A stretch of DNA of 64,000 bases from Rhopalosiphum padi (GCF_020882245.1 NC_083599.1:77664339-77728338), one strand, 5' to 3'. Numbered from the stretch's first letter, positions 21,998-33,770 are shown. Translations and numbers: made by a program. The notes: a model not told the origin generated them from the letters alone.

Positions 21998-24900
21998 CAG
22001 TGGCGTCATTTGGGGGGGGGGCAAGGTGGGCATTTGCCCCCCCCCCCCTTGTCATCAGCGGGCCGCTGGCGGCCTACTATCGGGTCTAATCCGCAAGCCC
22101 GCAAACATGATTCAAAAATCATAAGCATAACATTCATTTCATTGCTAAATAAAATAAATAACGTAAATAATTATAAGGTATCTGACGTCTGTATTCTGTA
22201 TGTGCAGATGTGGACAGGACGAGCGGGATACCGGGTTCCCGCCTTCACTGTGGGCCGCTGCTCGTATAAAATATATATTTATTAATATTATTAATTAAAA
22301 TATTATCGAATAACTAATAAGTATATAATATTATTCAGCATAAAAACCCAGATTTCTGATTAATTTAAAATGCATGACCGGCTTGTATACGTCCGGTCCG
22401 GGCTTGTTGACAACTCATTGTTATAAGTTTAAAAATAGAATTGAAAATAATTATTTTATGTTATCAGAGTGGGTATTTAACAGAGATTAGTAATAATAAG
22501 AACTTTCCTTGTTTATTGGTTCACTGTTCGACTAGCCATTCACGCTTGACGTTCTTTTCAATTTTATAATTTATACATTTCCGCATTAATTTTTACAACC
22601 TAATAAGATTTTGACTGAAAATGAAGAATTCTCTTGGTGGTGCAGCTAAGGCTAGGGAGAGGAAGAAATTAAAACTGGAACAAGTTGCTCATAATTGTTC
22701 ACAAAACATTTCTAGCATGTTTAATGCTATAACAAAAAAATCTTCAAAACTTGAACCAGTTGAACCTCAGGTAATATTAATAAATTATTATAGGACAATT
22801 GGACATATTGTCCAATCTTATTGATATTATTATAACTTAGAGTACTATTATTATATAGTAACTAGAGTATAATTAATTTATAATGTAAACTATACATAAA
22901 AAAATTTGGAATGTTTTTTATAGGGTAGTAAGTTTACACAACCTAGTCCTAATAGCCAATTGCAGCCAGATGAAGATCATCAAGAATATTTAGTTGATGA
23001 TCCTAACCCTGTATGTAATGTTAAAAAAAATAATTTGTTTATTATATTATATTTAATAAGACAAATCACTGATCATAAAATTTAAAATTTTTTTTATTTA
23101 ATAGTTCTATATTTAGGTGTACATTTATGCTTAAATAAAAATAAAAATTAAATAAATATATTTAAAACAAATTAAAGAAGCTATCTATTTTAGATTCTAC
23201 TTGACAGTCTACCAATTTAATTTCCATATTAGCCTGAAATTAAATGAAATAAAATTAAAATTAATATTCATGTTTTTGTGTTTATTTGTTTGAAATACCA
23301 TAAAAACGATAAGATTGTTCATAAAAGTGATTCAATTATCCGGTACCTAGTGATTCTAATAAAAGGTCAATTTAACATTAGTATAACATACAATTTGGTT
23401 TGGGATTTTCATTTTTGATTCTAATAAACGGTTGATTCTATAAACCAGTGATCACATTAAGCGGAACCCACTGTATTAACTATTGTCTATTACATTTTTT
23501 AATTTTCTTATTTACTATTAAAAATCAGATTTAAAAAAAGAGTTGCATTGAATAATTATCTGTTTTAAATGTTCTGTTATAAATCTTCATATATTTGGTA
23601 CTAATAAATTTTTATTTAAGGAGGTACCTTTACTCTGTATAACCATATTAAATTCTTAACAATAAATAAGTGATCATTTGAAAAATACAATTACTTTTCA
23701 AGGTTCAATTACCTTCAAGTATTCTACAAGGACCTGAAAACCCCAAAGACATATCATTAACTAAAAGTGATAAACTAGTACAGCCTGAAATGATATTTCC
23801 TGCCATCAATGGTCGAAGGTTTTCTTGTAAATTCTATGAAAAGTACAATTGGATAGAGTATTCAGTATCAAATGATGCGTTATTTTGTTTCCCATGTCGT
23901 CACTTTGCTGCTAACCTGTCAGCATCTGGACAAACTACAGCTCAAAAATGTTTTGTCAACTATGGTTCTAAATGCAAAAACTGGAAAGAAATAACGAAAT
24001 GTTTAGCTAAGCATAGCAGGTATGAAAGGCATATTATTTCTACACAGCGTTGGTGTGATTATCAATTAGTTCAAACAAATAGTAATCATTCGGTAGCAAA
24101 CCAATTAATTAATTTTAGACAACAAAACATTAATGAAAATAGAAATCATGTCCACTTTTTACTGAAGGCAGCACTTTATTTATCTAAACAAGGTTTAGCC
24201 TTTCGTGGTCACATTGAGTCTGTATCATCAAAAAATAAAGGCAATTTTATTGAAATATTAGAAATGTTTGTAAGTGATGAGATGAAGTTACGGTTACAGT
24301 CCCGGTATGGTCACTATACTAGTCCATCATATCAAAATGATTTTATTCAAATTATTGCTACATTAACAAGACAACATATACTAGGTTCAATTAATAAATT
24401 TGGTTTTTACACTTTTATGGTTGATGAAACAAAGGATTTATCCAAAAAAGAACAAATGAGTTTTTTGTTAAGATTTGTGGATAATGACTTTAATATTTGT
24501 GAAAAATCAATTGGGTGCTATCACATGAAAAATTCAAATGCTGAGAGTTTAGCAAATGAAATATTTAAAATACTATCAACAAATAAACTAGACAAAATGA
24601 ATTGTATTGGCCAATGTTATGATGGTGCTTCCGTGATGAGTGGGGAATTTTCAGGGGTTCAAGAAAGAATACGTTCAGAAGTTCCTCATGCCATATATAT
24701 TCACTGTTATGCCCATCGATTGAACTTATGTTTAGTTCAAACACTTCAAAATATACCTTATATTAGTAATTTTTTTAACACTATACAAGATTTATATAAA
24801 TTTATAATGAACAGCCAGATAAGGTATGAGCTTTTTGTTAAAGCTCAAAAAGATAAAAATCTTGATGTTATTCATTTAGAAAGATTGATAGACACAAGAT

Positions 24901-26615
24901 GGGCGTATTGGTACACATCAATTAAAAAAATTAATATGCGTTTTTCTGAATTGTTAGAAGTTCTTTCAGTTCTGAGTAATGAAGGTGATCAAACTGTAAG
25001 AGCTATTGGAATTTTAAATGAAATGTCTACTTTACCCTTCATATTAACCTCACTCTCCATGGAAGCTCTTTTACAAACAGTCCATTGTGCCTCTCTAGGA
25101 CTCCAAAATTCCAATGTGATACAATCCGTGGCAGTTAATTTAATAAATAGTACAAAAGAGTCTATTAAACAAATGCACAATGATACTTTTTGGGAAAATA
25201 TTAATAACTCAGCAAAATTAATTGCTGAAAAAAATGGAATAGCTATAGAAAATAGTAGAAGAAATCGAAGACCACTGACTTTGAATAAAAATCTTAATGA
25301 CTTTTTTGTGCAATCAACAATAGGACATAATTCTAAACGGTGCATTGATACTGATGAAAATTTACAATAAAACAATCCAAAATATTTGTTTTATACTGCA
25401 ATTGACAGGTAATTTGTACTTTAAATAATACTTTATATTTAATAAGCATAAACTTTTAACACATTCAACCGTATCAACATTTTTATAATTTTAACTGTTT
25501 CAAGTTACTTTAAACTAAAATTACACAGTAATGTATGGCAGTTAGTGATAATTTTGTACTTATTTTTGTTTTTAGATTTGTAAATGAGTTGAGTCAACGC
25601 TTCAGTGACTGTAATAATGCTATTTTTTTAACTTGTTCCGTTTTTCTTTCCTCTAGTCCTAATTACTTTAATCACAATTGTTCTTTTTTAAATACCTTCC
25701 TTAAACACTATCAACATTTTAACATTAATAGCCTCTTGCTTGAATCTGAATTTCAATCTGCTAAAGCCCTTCTACAAAATTCTAATACAAACCAAAGTAA
25801 CAACGATATTTTTTCTATTTCCAAAATTTTAAACAAAATTCCTAATGCTTTTCCAGAAACTTTAAAAATCATAACTATCCTCTTAACTTTACCCGTTTCA
25901 ACTGCTTCAAATGAACGTTTCTTTTCTTCGCTTAAGCTTGTTAAAACGCATTTAAGATTGACAATGGGCGATGAACGACTGAGTGATTTATTAGTGATAG
26001 CCGTGGAGAAGGAAACAGCTTCACTGATAAATTTAAATCAAGCTGTTGATATGTTTGGAGCTATGAAAACAAGAAGATATCCTGTCACTGCCTAGCATTT
26101 AAATTTTAAGCAACTTTTAAAAAACTATAATTAATGATAAATATATAATAATGTATTGTATCTGTATGTTTTGTTTTATTTTTTGTTAACACCATTTAAC
26201 CCACATTTGGTGCAAATAGGACATAAATTGGGGTAAAATTCCCCTTAAAATATGTCATCATATAGTAGTTAATAGCATTGAGTATATATTGTTTACTCAA
26301 TGCTTAATAGTTAATACTAAATACTTATAGGTAATATTGGGTATCCCTCTACATATTATATTTTATATACCTATGTATTAATTACAGTCATTGTTATCTT
26401 TCAAAAATGTGTGCTATTTATGCCTAGAGTAACCACAGTTATCTCAGATAACCAACTTGTATGTATAATGTATATAAATACAAGTAATATAACTATGTAA
26501 GAAGGCTGTTTGTATTGAGATAAAAATGTAATTGTTAGTGAGCGGTTTTTTTTTTTTAATTATGGGCCGGTCAAAACTTTGCCCCCCCCTTTCAAAACCT
26601 GAAATGACGCCACTG
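21998..26615 (+). mobile_element. Complete ZMYM1-like hAT element, TSD CCAGAACG
   Basis: Termini CAGTGGCGTCATTT at both ends (inverted), flanked by CCAGAACG at 21990-21997 and 26616-26623. Subterminal G and C homopolymers (22011-22020; 22037-22048; 26581-26589) can form a hairpin at the left end. The transposase gene lies on the plus strand in four exons. The 4.6-kb element is structurally whole; only one nonsense codon disables the gene. Confidence 0.95.
22621..26095 (+). pseudogene. ZMYM1-like hAT transposase, four exons, one nonsense codon
   Basis: Exons 22621-22770, 22924-23010, 23703-25408 and 25576-26095 join in frame to about 820 codons. The TTF-type zinc finger spans RRFSCKFYEKYNWIEYS to YERH, with CFPCRHF. 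Catalytic context one is MVDETKDLSKKEQMSFLLR; two is GQCYDGASVMSG. HCYAHRLNLCLV, DTRWAYW and the hATC region STASNERFFSSLKLVKTHLR (Glu present) complete the usual set. The sole defect is TAA at 25368-25370, 38 nt before the exon 3 donor; the frame continues NNPKYLFYTAID into exon 4. I chose the ATG 150 nt before the first donor because it opens a basic N-terminus typical of the family. Reversion or readthrough would restore the protein. Confidence 0.9.
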
Positions 26616-26623
26616 CCAGAACG

Positions 26624-27920
26624 GCCTCTTAACGTTTTATAATAATTAATTTTTGTGTACCAATACAATTTTAAAAGAAATTACAAAAAAGTATTTATTT
26701 ACCTCATTATTAATTTCTTGGCAATCTTGTAAAACTTCTACCATTAACTATAAGAAATCCAATAACAATACATGTACCACCAGGCTCCTACGTAAGGCGG
26801 TTAGCCTAGGATGGCAAGCTAATAAAAACCCAGATTATATAATAAGCTATCGTACATGGAGTGGGTGACCAATATTATAACAAATAAACTATTAATTTAT
26901 GTGCACCGTCGTGCTATAAAAATATATTGAAACACTCGTCATATAAAATACACAGACACAATATTATAATAAAAATACGGGCGCCCAAATAAAATAAATA
27001 GAAAAATAATAGAATTGACAATCAATAATAAATAATAATAATGAACGTGATCGATATCACTGTTATCACGGATAGTATATAAACAAAGTAACGATACCAA
27101 TAATCTGCTAATCTCCGCCGACGACTGATACCCTCGCAGTGTGACCACCAGACTTGCTGCGTTTAATTACTGGATCCGATATCACTCTATTTTAGGTGAC
27201 AGGCGCCAGGTCATTGACACACTAATTTGCGAGATATTTTTATTACGTACTTCACGTACTCGTAATGGAGCAAGGGACGAGACGAAAATTAATGACCACG
27301 TCCCGCACAACGACAAAATAATAATACCTTAGACGATGCAGCGATCTTGCAATTAATAAATAAGCATTAATACGCGGTATCATGCATCAACGGCTCACAC
27401 GGCCAAAATACGACTAAATGCGCCCACGCACAACGCACAACAGTGGCGATATCCCGCACGACAGGATATAAAAAAGAGGTATAATTAAAGAAACGGTCCG
27501 CAAATGGTTTTTAATAAAACTACGTCAACGATACCGCGAATGACACAAAAAATGGCACAAAATGGCCCACAATGAAAAAACGCCGCACACGCGACAAAGG
27601 CGACGTCTCGTACGACGGTCGCGGAAGAACAGTACGTACTGTGCGTAGGTGGATGTCCACGGTTGTCTTATAGGCAAGAGAGGAGGGGACGACTGTTGAA
27701 CTTGCCGAGCTTAATCTATACAAAGGTCGTCGAACTTGGTCTCGGAATAACGCGATATATAATAAGTATATTATATCTTGAACAATACATTTTCTAATTC
27801 ACAAATTTTAATTCATACATCTATTACTATGTACATTAATTACTTACGTCATTATATTCATTGTTTTGCAAAGGTAGTTCATCTGTTACCTGAATAAATT
27901 AATAATTTATAAGATAAATA
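26624..27920. other. Gene-free stretch, GC-richer at 27040-27730
   Basis: No recognisable coding sequence. The 27360-27730 part is richer in GC (many ACG/CGC motifs) and may be a repeat edge or LTR without visible borders. Confidence 0.5.
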
Positions 27921-27924
27921 CAAT

Positions 27925-28419
27925 TTATATTCTAAAATTATTTTTTAGAGATTTACAATCTGTACATATTGTTAAAATTCTTGGGTTAATATTTACCTTC
28001 ATATTTTCATCAACAACACAGTCACTATCAAACTGTGAACTTGCACCACTAAAAGCTAAAGGGTTCAGTGATCTAATAGTCTCTTCAATAGAGGATAGTT
28101 TTTGCATAGTTTTCTGTGGGGCAGCTGGTCCACCTCTAGTGGGACATGGTTTTGATTTCACTTCCCGCAACTTAATTTTAATTGTCTTCTTTAAATTTTC
28201 ATATTTCAACTTCAAACATTTTTCGCTGCGGTATCGCAGACTTCTGCTATTGAATGTTTTAACCAATACTTCCCATGCTTTGTTTTTAACATTTGCAGTT
28301 ACAGCATCTGTTTTTTTATTTTCTAATATTTTGTTGTGTCTAACCACTAGGTCGACAAGAAGTTTCAATTCACTTTCAATAAAATTTGTGGAGCGCTCTC
28401 GCTTAACTTTTAAACTCAT
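27925..28419 (-). CDS. Myb/SANT-like (zeste-type) DNA-binding protein, Harbinger accessory type
   Basis: A 164-residue ORF begins RERSTNFIESELKLLVDLV, then NKAWEVLVKTFNS, YRSEKCLKLKYENLKKTIK and TRGGPAAP. These are the trihelix/Myb_DNA-bind_5 hallmarks common in aphid multi-copy genes. In PIF/Harbinger transposons such a Myb-like protein helps the transposase bind DNA. Supporting this, a Harbinger-like terminus lies upstream (28756-28773, reverse complement TAAGGGCCATTTTATCAATC). No DDE transposase gene is present here. The ORF is open but the last 10 residues after DCKSLK may be read-through. Could instead be a degenerate domesticated copy. Confidence 0.7.
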   Translation of the reverse strand: MSLKVKRERSTNFIESELKLLVDLVVRHNKILENKKTDAVTANVKNKAWEVLVKTFNSRSLRYRSEKCLKLKYENLKKTIKIKLREVKSKPCPTRGGPAAPQKTMQKLSSIEETIRSLNPLAFSGASSQFDSDCVVDENMKVNINPRILTICTDCKSLKNNFRI

Positions 28420-28755
28420 TATATTTTATTATATAAAATATGTATAAAAAAATTAAAATATAACAATAAAAATTATTTTAAACAATAAATTAATTAAGTG
28501 GTAATCTAAATATAGAAAAAAAGATAATGCACAACAAATTAAAATGATAACAGAAAACAGAAAACATTCTACTAATCTGAAGTTGAAATCATGTTTGAGT
28601 TAATGTGCTACTAACTTCAATTGATAGTAATCTTCAGTTTATAAAACTCAGTTTACTTAATCTCAGATTAAATTTAATTGATAAAATGAAAATTATTTTA
28701 ATTATCAGTTAATCTAAACTCGAGATTAGTTAAACGATTATTTAACTGATGATTG

Positions 28756-28773
28756 ATAAAATGGCCCTTAATG
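28756..28773. repeat. PIF/Harbinger-like terminus
   Basis: GATTGATAAAATGGCCCTTA; reverse complement GGGCCATTTTATCAATC preceded by TAA. It fits the 3-bp TTA/TAA target style of Harbinger. The partner end was not found near 27700-27920. Confidence 0.4.
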
Positions 28774-28827
28774 GTTTGTAGATTGTTAAATAATATTTCG
28801 TATGTACTTTCTTAATTTGTTAAACAA

Positions 28828-28940
28828 TGCCTAACAAATGTTTTGTGCCAGGATTCAAAACTGGTTATGTCAGTTATAACAAAAATTAAAAGTAGAAATT
28901 AAAAAACAACCCATTTATATTTCGTGCACCAAAGGTGAGG
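28828..28940 (+). pseudogene. THAP-domain N-terminal exon fragment
   Basis: ATG at 28828 gives MPNKCFVPGFKTGYVSYNKN, then a stop. The THAP C2CH second Cys is replaced by Phe (usual CxxxxC spacing). After an in-frame stop the sequence PIYIFRAPK ends at a GTGAGG donor (28935), as in THAP9/P-like genes. The rest of the gene is absent; a MITE lies 90 bp downstream. Non-functional. Confidence 0.6.
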
Positions 28941-29028
28941 TAAAACCTGCCAAATGTTGTCAGGAATGTTATACCATGTTATGTGCCCCAGATGATCATG
29001 AAGTATAAAATATAGAAAGATTACTAAA

Positions 29029-29224
29029 GTCGGGGACACGAAAAGTGGCGTGTGACCTTAACTGTACTCCAACCCACACCCGGCCAGCGGCCGGTGGTTC
29101 CCAACATGTGGCACCACACGGCGCTTGCGGCATATTTTGCGCGCGAATTGGCTTTTTAAGAACCCATTAGACGATTTAACCACTTGAATCGCGTCGATCA
29201 CACGCCACTTTTCGTGTCCCCGAC
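29029..29224. mobile_element. 196-bp MITE with perfect 27-bp terminal inverted repeats
   Basis: Both ends read GTCGGGGACACGAAAAGTGG (inverted) and remain identical for 27 bp. The interior is GC-rich and holds no ORF. A clear target duplication was not found (flanks ACTAAA / TATAGA). The parent element is not in the window. Confidence 0.85.
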
Positions 29225-29340
29225 TATAGAGCTGAAAACTCGTGGTTATTTACTTGTACCAACCAGTCATAATTATCATACCATGCATTTTGAAAGCTAC
29301 GAAGTCTATTCCCAAAAACAGTTTGGATATGAAAGAAAAC
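29224..29340 (-). pseudogene. Possible TTF-type zinc-finger fragment
   Basis: The minus strand reads NRLRSFQNAWYDNYDWL, resembling the opening of TTF zinc fingers of ZMYM1-like proteins (RxFQxxWFxxYxWL). It then degenerates into the MITE border. Short and weak. Confidence 0.3.
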
Positions 29341-29792
29341 GGACTTGGAAAGGCCCTTCAGATAGTTTTGTATTACGCTAATCATATCAATGATTTCTGA
29401 AATTAAATTGTACACACTACAAAATTAACATAATAATACAATTTTTTTTAACATTGATTATGGAAATAGGGAGTTGTATAGTCTATTATATTTTTATGTA
29501 CTCGAATAATGGGTTTTATCAGTTATTGTTTAATTTAGACATTTGACGTTTATTTTTATATTATAGCAAAAAATTAATAGTTAATTTTACGTAACAAGTC
29601 ACCAATTGGTAATGTTTGTTACTCGTAGACAATTATTTTCATATTATTTCTTTTAGTATAAATTCTTATTTTTAACATTGTCCATTGACCGGCGATTATT
29701 CACAAAACACAAGATTCTTAGCTTCTTACATTACAAAATCATAGAGAGGTAATAATTAATTAGAATATTTTTTTTATAGATATAGGATTAGT
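29341..29792. other. AT-rich gene-free stretch
   Basis: No ORF or repeat recognised apart from the left copy of the LINE target duplication at its end. Confidence 0.6.
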
Positions 29793-29806
29793 CAAATATT
29801 TTAATT

Positions 29807-30853
29807 TTTTTTTTTTTTTTTTGGCTTAATATAGACCGTTCAGGTCCTTCGCCGCAACCACCACTTCCCTCCATATATCTCTATCCATGGTTAGCTCTTC
29901 TCCGTTCAAGACTCCCAGCATATCCAAGTCTTTATGGACCCTATCTACCCATCTTTGTCTTGGGCGGCCGAGTGGTCTTTTGCTCTTCGGCTTCCAGTAG
30001 GTGACTTGACCAATTGTCTGCTCTCGGCCTCGCCATACATGCCCTGCCCAGCTTATCCTTTTGCTTTTCATAGTGGCTATTATGTCCGGATCCTCTAACA
30101 TGTTTATCACTTCTTCATTCTTTCTTCGCTCATATTCTCCCGTGTTTTGGTTTCTTCTGGGGCCAAAAATTTGCCGTAGCACCTTTCTTTCAAATCTTGC
30201 TAGGTTTTGCTTGTCTGTTTTGGTCGTGGCCCAGGTTTCACACGCATATAGCGCTATCGGGCGTATCATTAATTTGTACAGTGTTAGTTTAGATTTGATT
30301 GAAACTAGTTTAGATTTTAATATTGTCTTTAATCCGAAGAAGCATTTGTTAGCTGAGTTTATTCTGTTTTGTATTTCCTTGTGGTTATTGCCCGACACGT
30401 TCAATTCCACCCCTAGATACTTGAAATTTCCGACCAACTCAAACTCCATATTTCTTACTATCAAATTATTATGTATATTATTTTTCCGTGATAGTATCAT
30501 GTACTTTGTTTTTTCTTCATTTATAGTTGAGCCCATTAGCTTGCTTTCATCCATGAGGGATTCTGCCATACTCTGTAGGTCGCTCTCAGATTCGGACAGT
30601 AGCACTATGTCATCGGCATATGCTATTAGTTTGATAGTCTTAGATTCTTGCAATTTGACTCCTATACCTGTGTTTAATGCATTTCTAACCACCTTCTCCA
30701 ACGCAATGTTGAAGAGCATTGGTGAAAGTGCATCTCCCTGTTTCAGCCCTGTGTTGATCATGAATGCCTTCGATAGTTGGCCGTTAAATTTAACCATACA
30801 CTTAGAGTTTTGGACACATGCTCTTATCATTCTTGTGATTTTCGCTGGTACCC
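29807..30853 (-). mobile_element. 5'-truncated LINE with 14-bp TSD and poly(A)
   Basis: Flanked by identical CAAATATTTTAATT at 29793-29806 and 30854-30867. The 3' end (low coordinate) is a poly(T)/poly(A) tract at 29807-29821, directly after the stop codon. The 5' truncation with a long duplication is the signature of target-primed reverse transcription. Fully open in its coding part, so probably young. Confidence 0.9.
29826..30853 (-). CDS. Non-LTR reverse transcriptase, C-terminal half
   Basis: Open from the 5' truncation point; first internal ATG at 30830. It contains motif B (TGLKQGDALSPMLFNIALE) and motif C (AYADDIVLL). The thumb follows with VGNFKYLGVELNVSG, ALYACETWATTK, ISWAGHVWRG and RPLGRPRQRWVDRV, ending AAKDLNGLY. 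This is the endonuclease-RT type annotated in insects as craniofacial development protein 2-like. The N-terminal APE endonuclease and RT motifs 0-A are missing, so it cannot act alone. No internal stop or frameshift. The LINE at 56216-58980 is a diverged relative. Confidence 0.9.
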
Positions 30854-30956
30854 CAAATATTTTAATTATTATTGAAAATATAATACCATATTAATTACAA
30901 AAATATACAAAAATTTATCACCTACGCCAATTCCATGTACTGATACTGACAAAACT

Positions 30957-31120
30957 ATCGAGTGGAACCTGCTAGAGTCTTTGCAAAATGTGGTGTAGAC
31001 TTAGCCGGACCTGTGTACGTAAAATCGAGTTTACGTTGCAAGGCGACAACTACTAAGGCATATATCTGCGTGTGGGTGTGTTTTGTGACTATGGCTATTC
31101 ATATCGAATATACTATATTA
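30957..31120 (+). pseudogene. BEL/Pao integrase fragment
   Basis: Reads EPARVFAKCGVDLAGPVYVK, then TTKAYICVWVCFVTMAIHIE. GVDLAGP holds the first integrase Asp, and the AYxxxFxCxxxxAxHxE run is the BEL/Pao form. Only about 50 residues remain; flanks are unrelated. Confidence 0.8.
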
Positions 31121-31748
31121 TACAGTATTAGTAGTATGAAAAGGGGCATTCTGGATCACCTCCCCCTTAAATTTACATGTAAATTCATATGACTTTTTTA
31201 TAGGCAACAACTATACATCCACATCCCAAAAACCTCCGAAATTTGTATTAATTATATAATATAGGCAATTTACAACACATATTAACTCGCCAAATGACCC
31301 GCCGCCGCCGCCAAACCCAGCGTTATCTATCACATATGTTATCAAATAAATATTATTTCAAATTTTTTTTCGTTGTCAAAGCTCCTAGTGACAACAATCA
31401 CATACGACTATAACATAATATATTCTGACCTACATCCTTATCACCCTAGTCCTCAGCCGACACCGAATCGCCGTCACCTGACTCACCACCAGTCCCTTCA
31501 TCGCCTAAACACAAGAACAGTTCATAAGAATAACCGATTATTGTTAAAGATACAAAAATTCAATATCAAAAATACAAAAATAGTACATAAAACATCATAA
31601 TATTATTTAGTTTTATACTTTTATCGAAATAAATTCCGTATACGAATTAGCAGTTACTATTGTTACTAAATAAGTAATTTACTGTACTAGTACAATATTT
31701 AAAAGCTAATATAATAATATATTTTTGCAAAAATTCGAGTTTTTTAAA
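31121..31748. other. No gene seen
   Basis: Mixed then AT-rich sequence between the BEL fragment and the BED-hAT gene; presumably includes the hAT 5' end but no terminal repeat was identified. Confidence 0.5.
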
Positions 31749-33769
31749 ATGCGACAAGGAAATAAGCAACGTTCGATAGTGTGGGAGCATTTAAAAAAAA
31801 ATAGTGACAAAACAACAGTAACTTGCCAAGTCAAAAATTGTAAGAAGGAAGTTTTATGGAAATACAACCAAATTAAAAGGTAGATACTACAATATTAATT
31901 ATTATATTATATTATTTAGTTATACATACTTTACTAATTCGTAATTTCTACTATATATTTACCTATATTATATTTTTTAACAAACTATTGTTTTTTTAAT
32001 TTTATTATTTTTTTAAAAGAGCACTTAAAACGAAAACATCCCACGTTTATTGCTATTACTGTGTCTACAACAGAGATCCAGATTCTGATCTACAAAATAT
32101 CGTGACCATTGACAATTTTTCAAATGTTCAATCTCCTTCGACAAGTACACATAATATTATACAAAACCAATCTTTAACTCTTCCTCCAGCTAAACGCTCG
32201 CGTCAACTAAAATTATTCGGTTCAACTAAACATACTGAACTTACTATTACGGAAAAGAATGATATTGATAAGTCTTTAATTAAAATGATCACGGCTGACT
32301 ATCAGCCCTTATCAATAGTTGAAAATGTTGGATTTTTTGAGTACACAAAAAAATTACAACCGCTTTACACTCCTCCAAGTAGGAAATTATTAACTACAAA
32401 GTTGCTGCCTTATCAGTATAACATAATTGTTTCTAAACTCAAATCTATGTTAAACAACGTAAATGATGTGTCTATAACAACAAATATGTGGACATCTGGT
32501 CCAACAAAGTCTTATATTACTGTTACTTGCCATTTTATTTACAACGATAATTTATACTCGCCAGTTATTGCTACCAGAGAAGTATGCGAGAGTCATACCG
32601 GAGAAAATATTGCTTCCGCACTATCATATATTTTTAATGAATGGAATATAACTGATAAAATAGTTACAATAGTGTCTGGCAGTGGAGCAAATATAAAAAA
32701 TGCTATTAATGAACATCTGAAAAAATATTACCACCCATGTGTAGCTCATACTTTAAACTTAAGTGTTAATGATGCCATAAATAAAAACACAGAACTTCTC
32801 CAGGTATTAAAAACATGTCGAGTTATAGTGGGTCACTTTAAACACAGTAGTTCTGCAACTGAGAAATTACGTGAATTTCAAAAACAGATGGGCCTCCCTG
32901 AGTTGAAAGTTAAACAGGATGTGAGCATTAGGTGGAATTCATGTTTAATTATGGTTGAAAGGTTCATTGAAATAAAAAATCCAATATCTGCTGCAATGTC
33001 GTCTCTCCGACTAGCACCAAATTGTTTGACTGCGACAGAATGGGATTTAATAGCAGATTGTGCTCCTATTTTAAAACCATTTGAACACATGACGTCAGAG
33101 TTATCCGGAAAAAAATATCCTACATTGTCCTTGGTAATACCACTAATAAGAGGTCTTCAGTACACAGTCAAAAATATAAAACCAGATACTCATGCAGGTA
33201 TATTGCTACAAAATACATTACTAGATGTAGTAGCGAGGCGTTTAGGATCTCTAGAAAAAAATAGTATAGTAGCAAAATTAACTTTCTTAGATCCAAAACT
33301 TAAAAAAACTGCATTTGGATTGGCTGATAATGGAGACAACACTCAAAAATGGATAATAGAAGAACTTACTTCGAATATATATAGTAATAACGACGATGAA
33401 AACATTGGAAACAATATAAGTGAAACACCAGCATCCCCAATTGTAACCCGCGAATCCTTAAATTCTTTGTGGGAACATTTCGATAATAAATTATCTCAAG
33501 TAAGAAGTGTTAGTCGCCCTGATATTAGTGCAACATTAATGGTTCGTCAATATCTAGAGTTACCTCATTTACAACGTGGAAAAAATTGCTTAGATTTTTG
33601 GAAGCAACATAAACATACTTTTCCTGAGTTATATAAACTGCAACTAAAATATTTATGTATTCCTGCAACTTCAGTTCCCAGTGAGAGAGTATTTTCCAAA
33701 GCTGGATTGTTAAGAGGACGTGTCACCCAAAGCGAAACGTATACAACGTCCAAGAGAATGCGCTGTTAG
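31749..33769 (+). pseudogene. BED-finger hAT transposase, catalytic Asp residues changed, env-like tail
   Basis: Exons 31749-31879 and 32020-33769 join in frame to 626 codons. Residues 1-60 carry a degenerate BED finger (SIVWEHLKK, VTCQVKNCKKE). The transposase core is ZBED-like: SYITVTCHFIYND, ESHTGENIASALSYI, CVAHTLNLSVND, QDVSIRWNSC, and hATC SVPSERVFSKAG. The first Asp position reads TTNMWTS (family TTDMWTS) and the second IVSGSGANI (family IVSDNAANI); each is a single transition. The last ~18 codons (33714-33769) are not hAT: they match the env-like block at 8627. So the frame is open but the enzyme should be dead and lacks its hATC end. Could be a domesticated DNA-binding protein or young decay. 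Confidence 0.8.
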
Positions 33770-33770
33770 G
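33707..33770 (+). repeat. ~62-bp block shared with the env-like fragment at 8627-8694
   Basis: TTAAGAGGACGTGTCACCCA and the 40 bp after it also occur on the minus strand at 8694-8627, in the same reading frame relative to the local ORFs. On the far side both loci diverge. It marks a recombination or insertion breakpoint. Confidence 0.85.

Noticed and set aside
30061..30894. 277-codon plus-strand ORF
   Set aside because: Antisense shadow of the LINE reverse transcriptase at 29826-30853.
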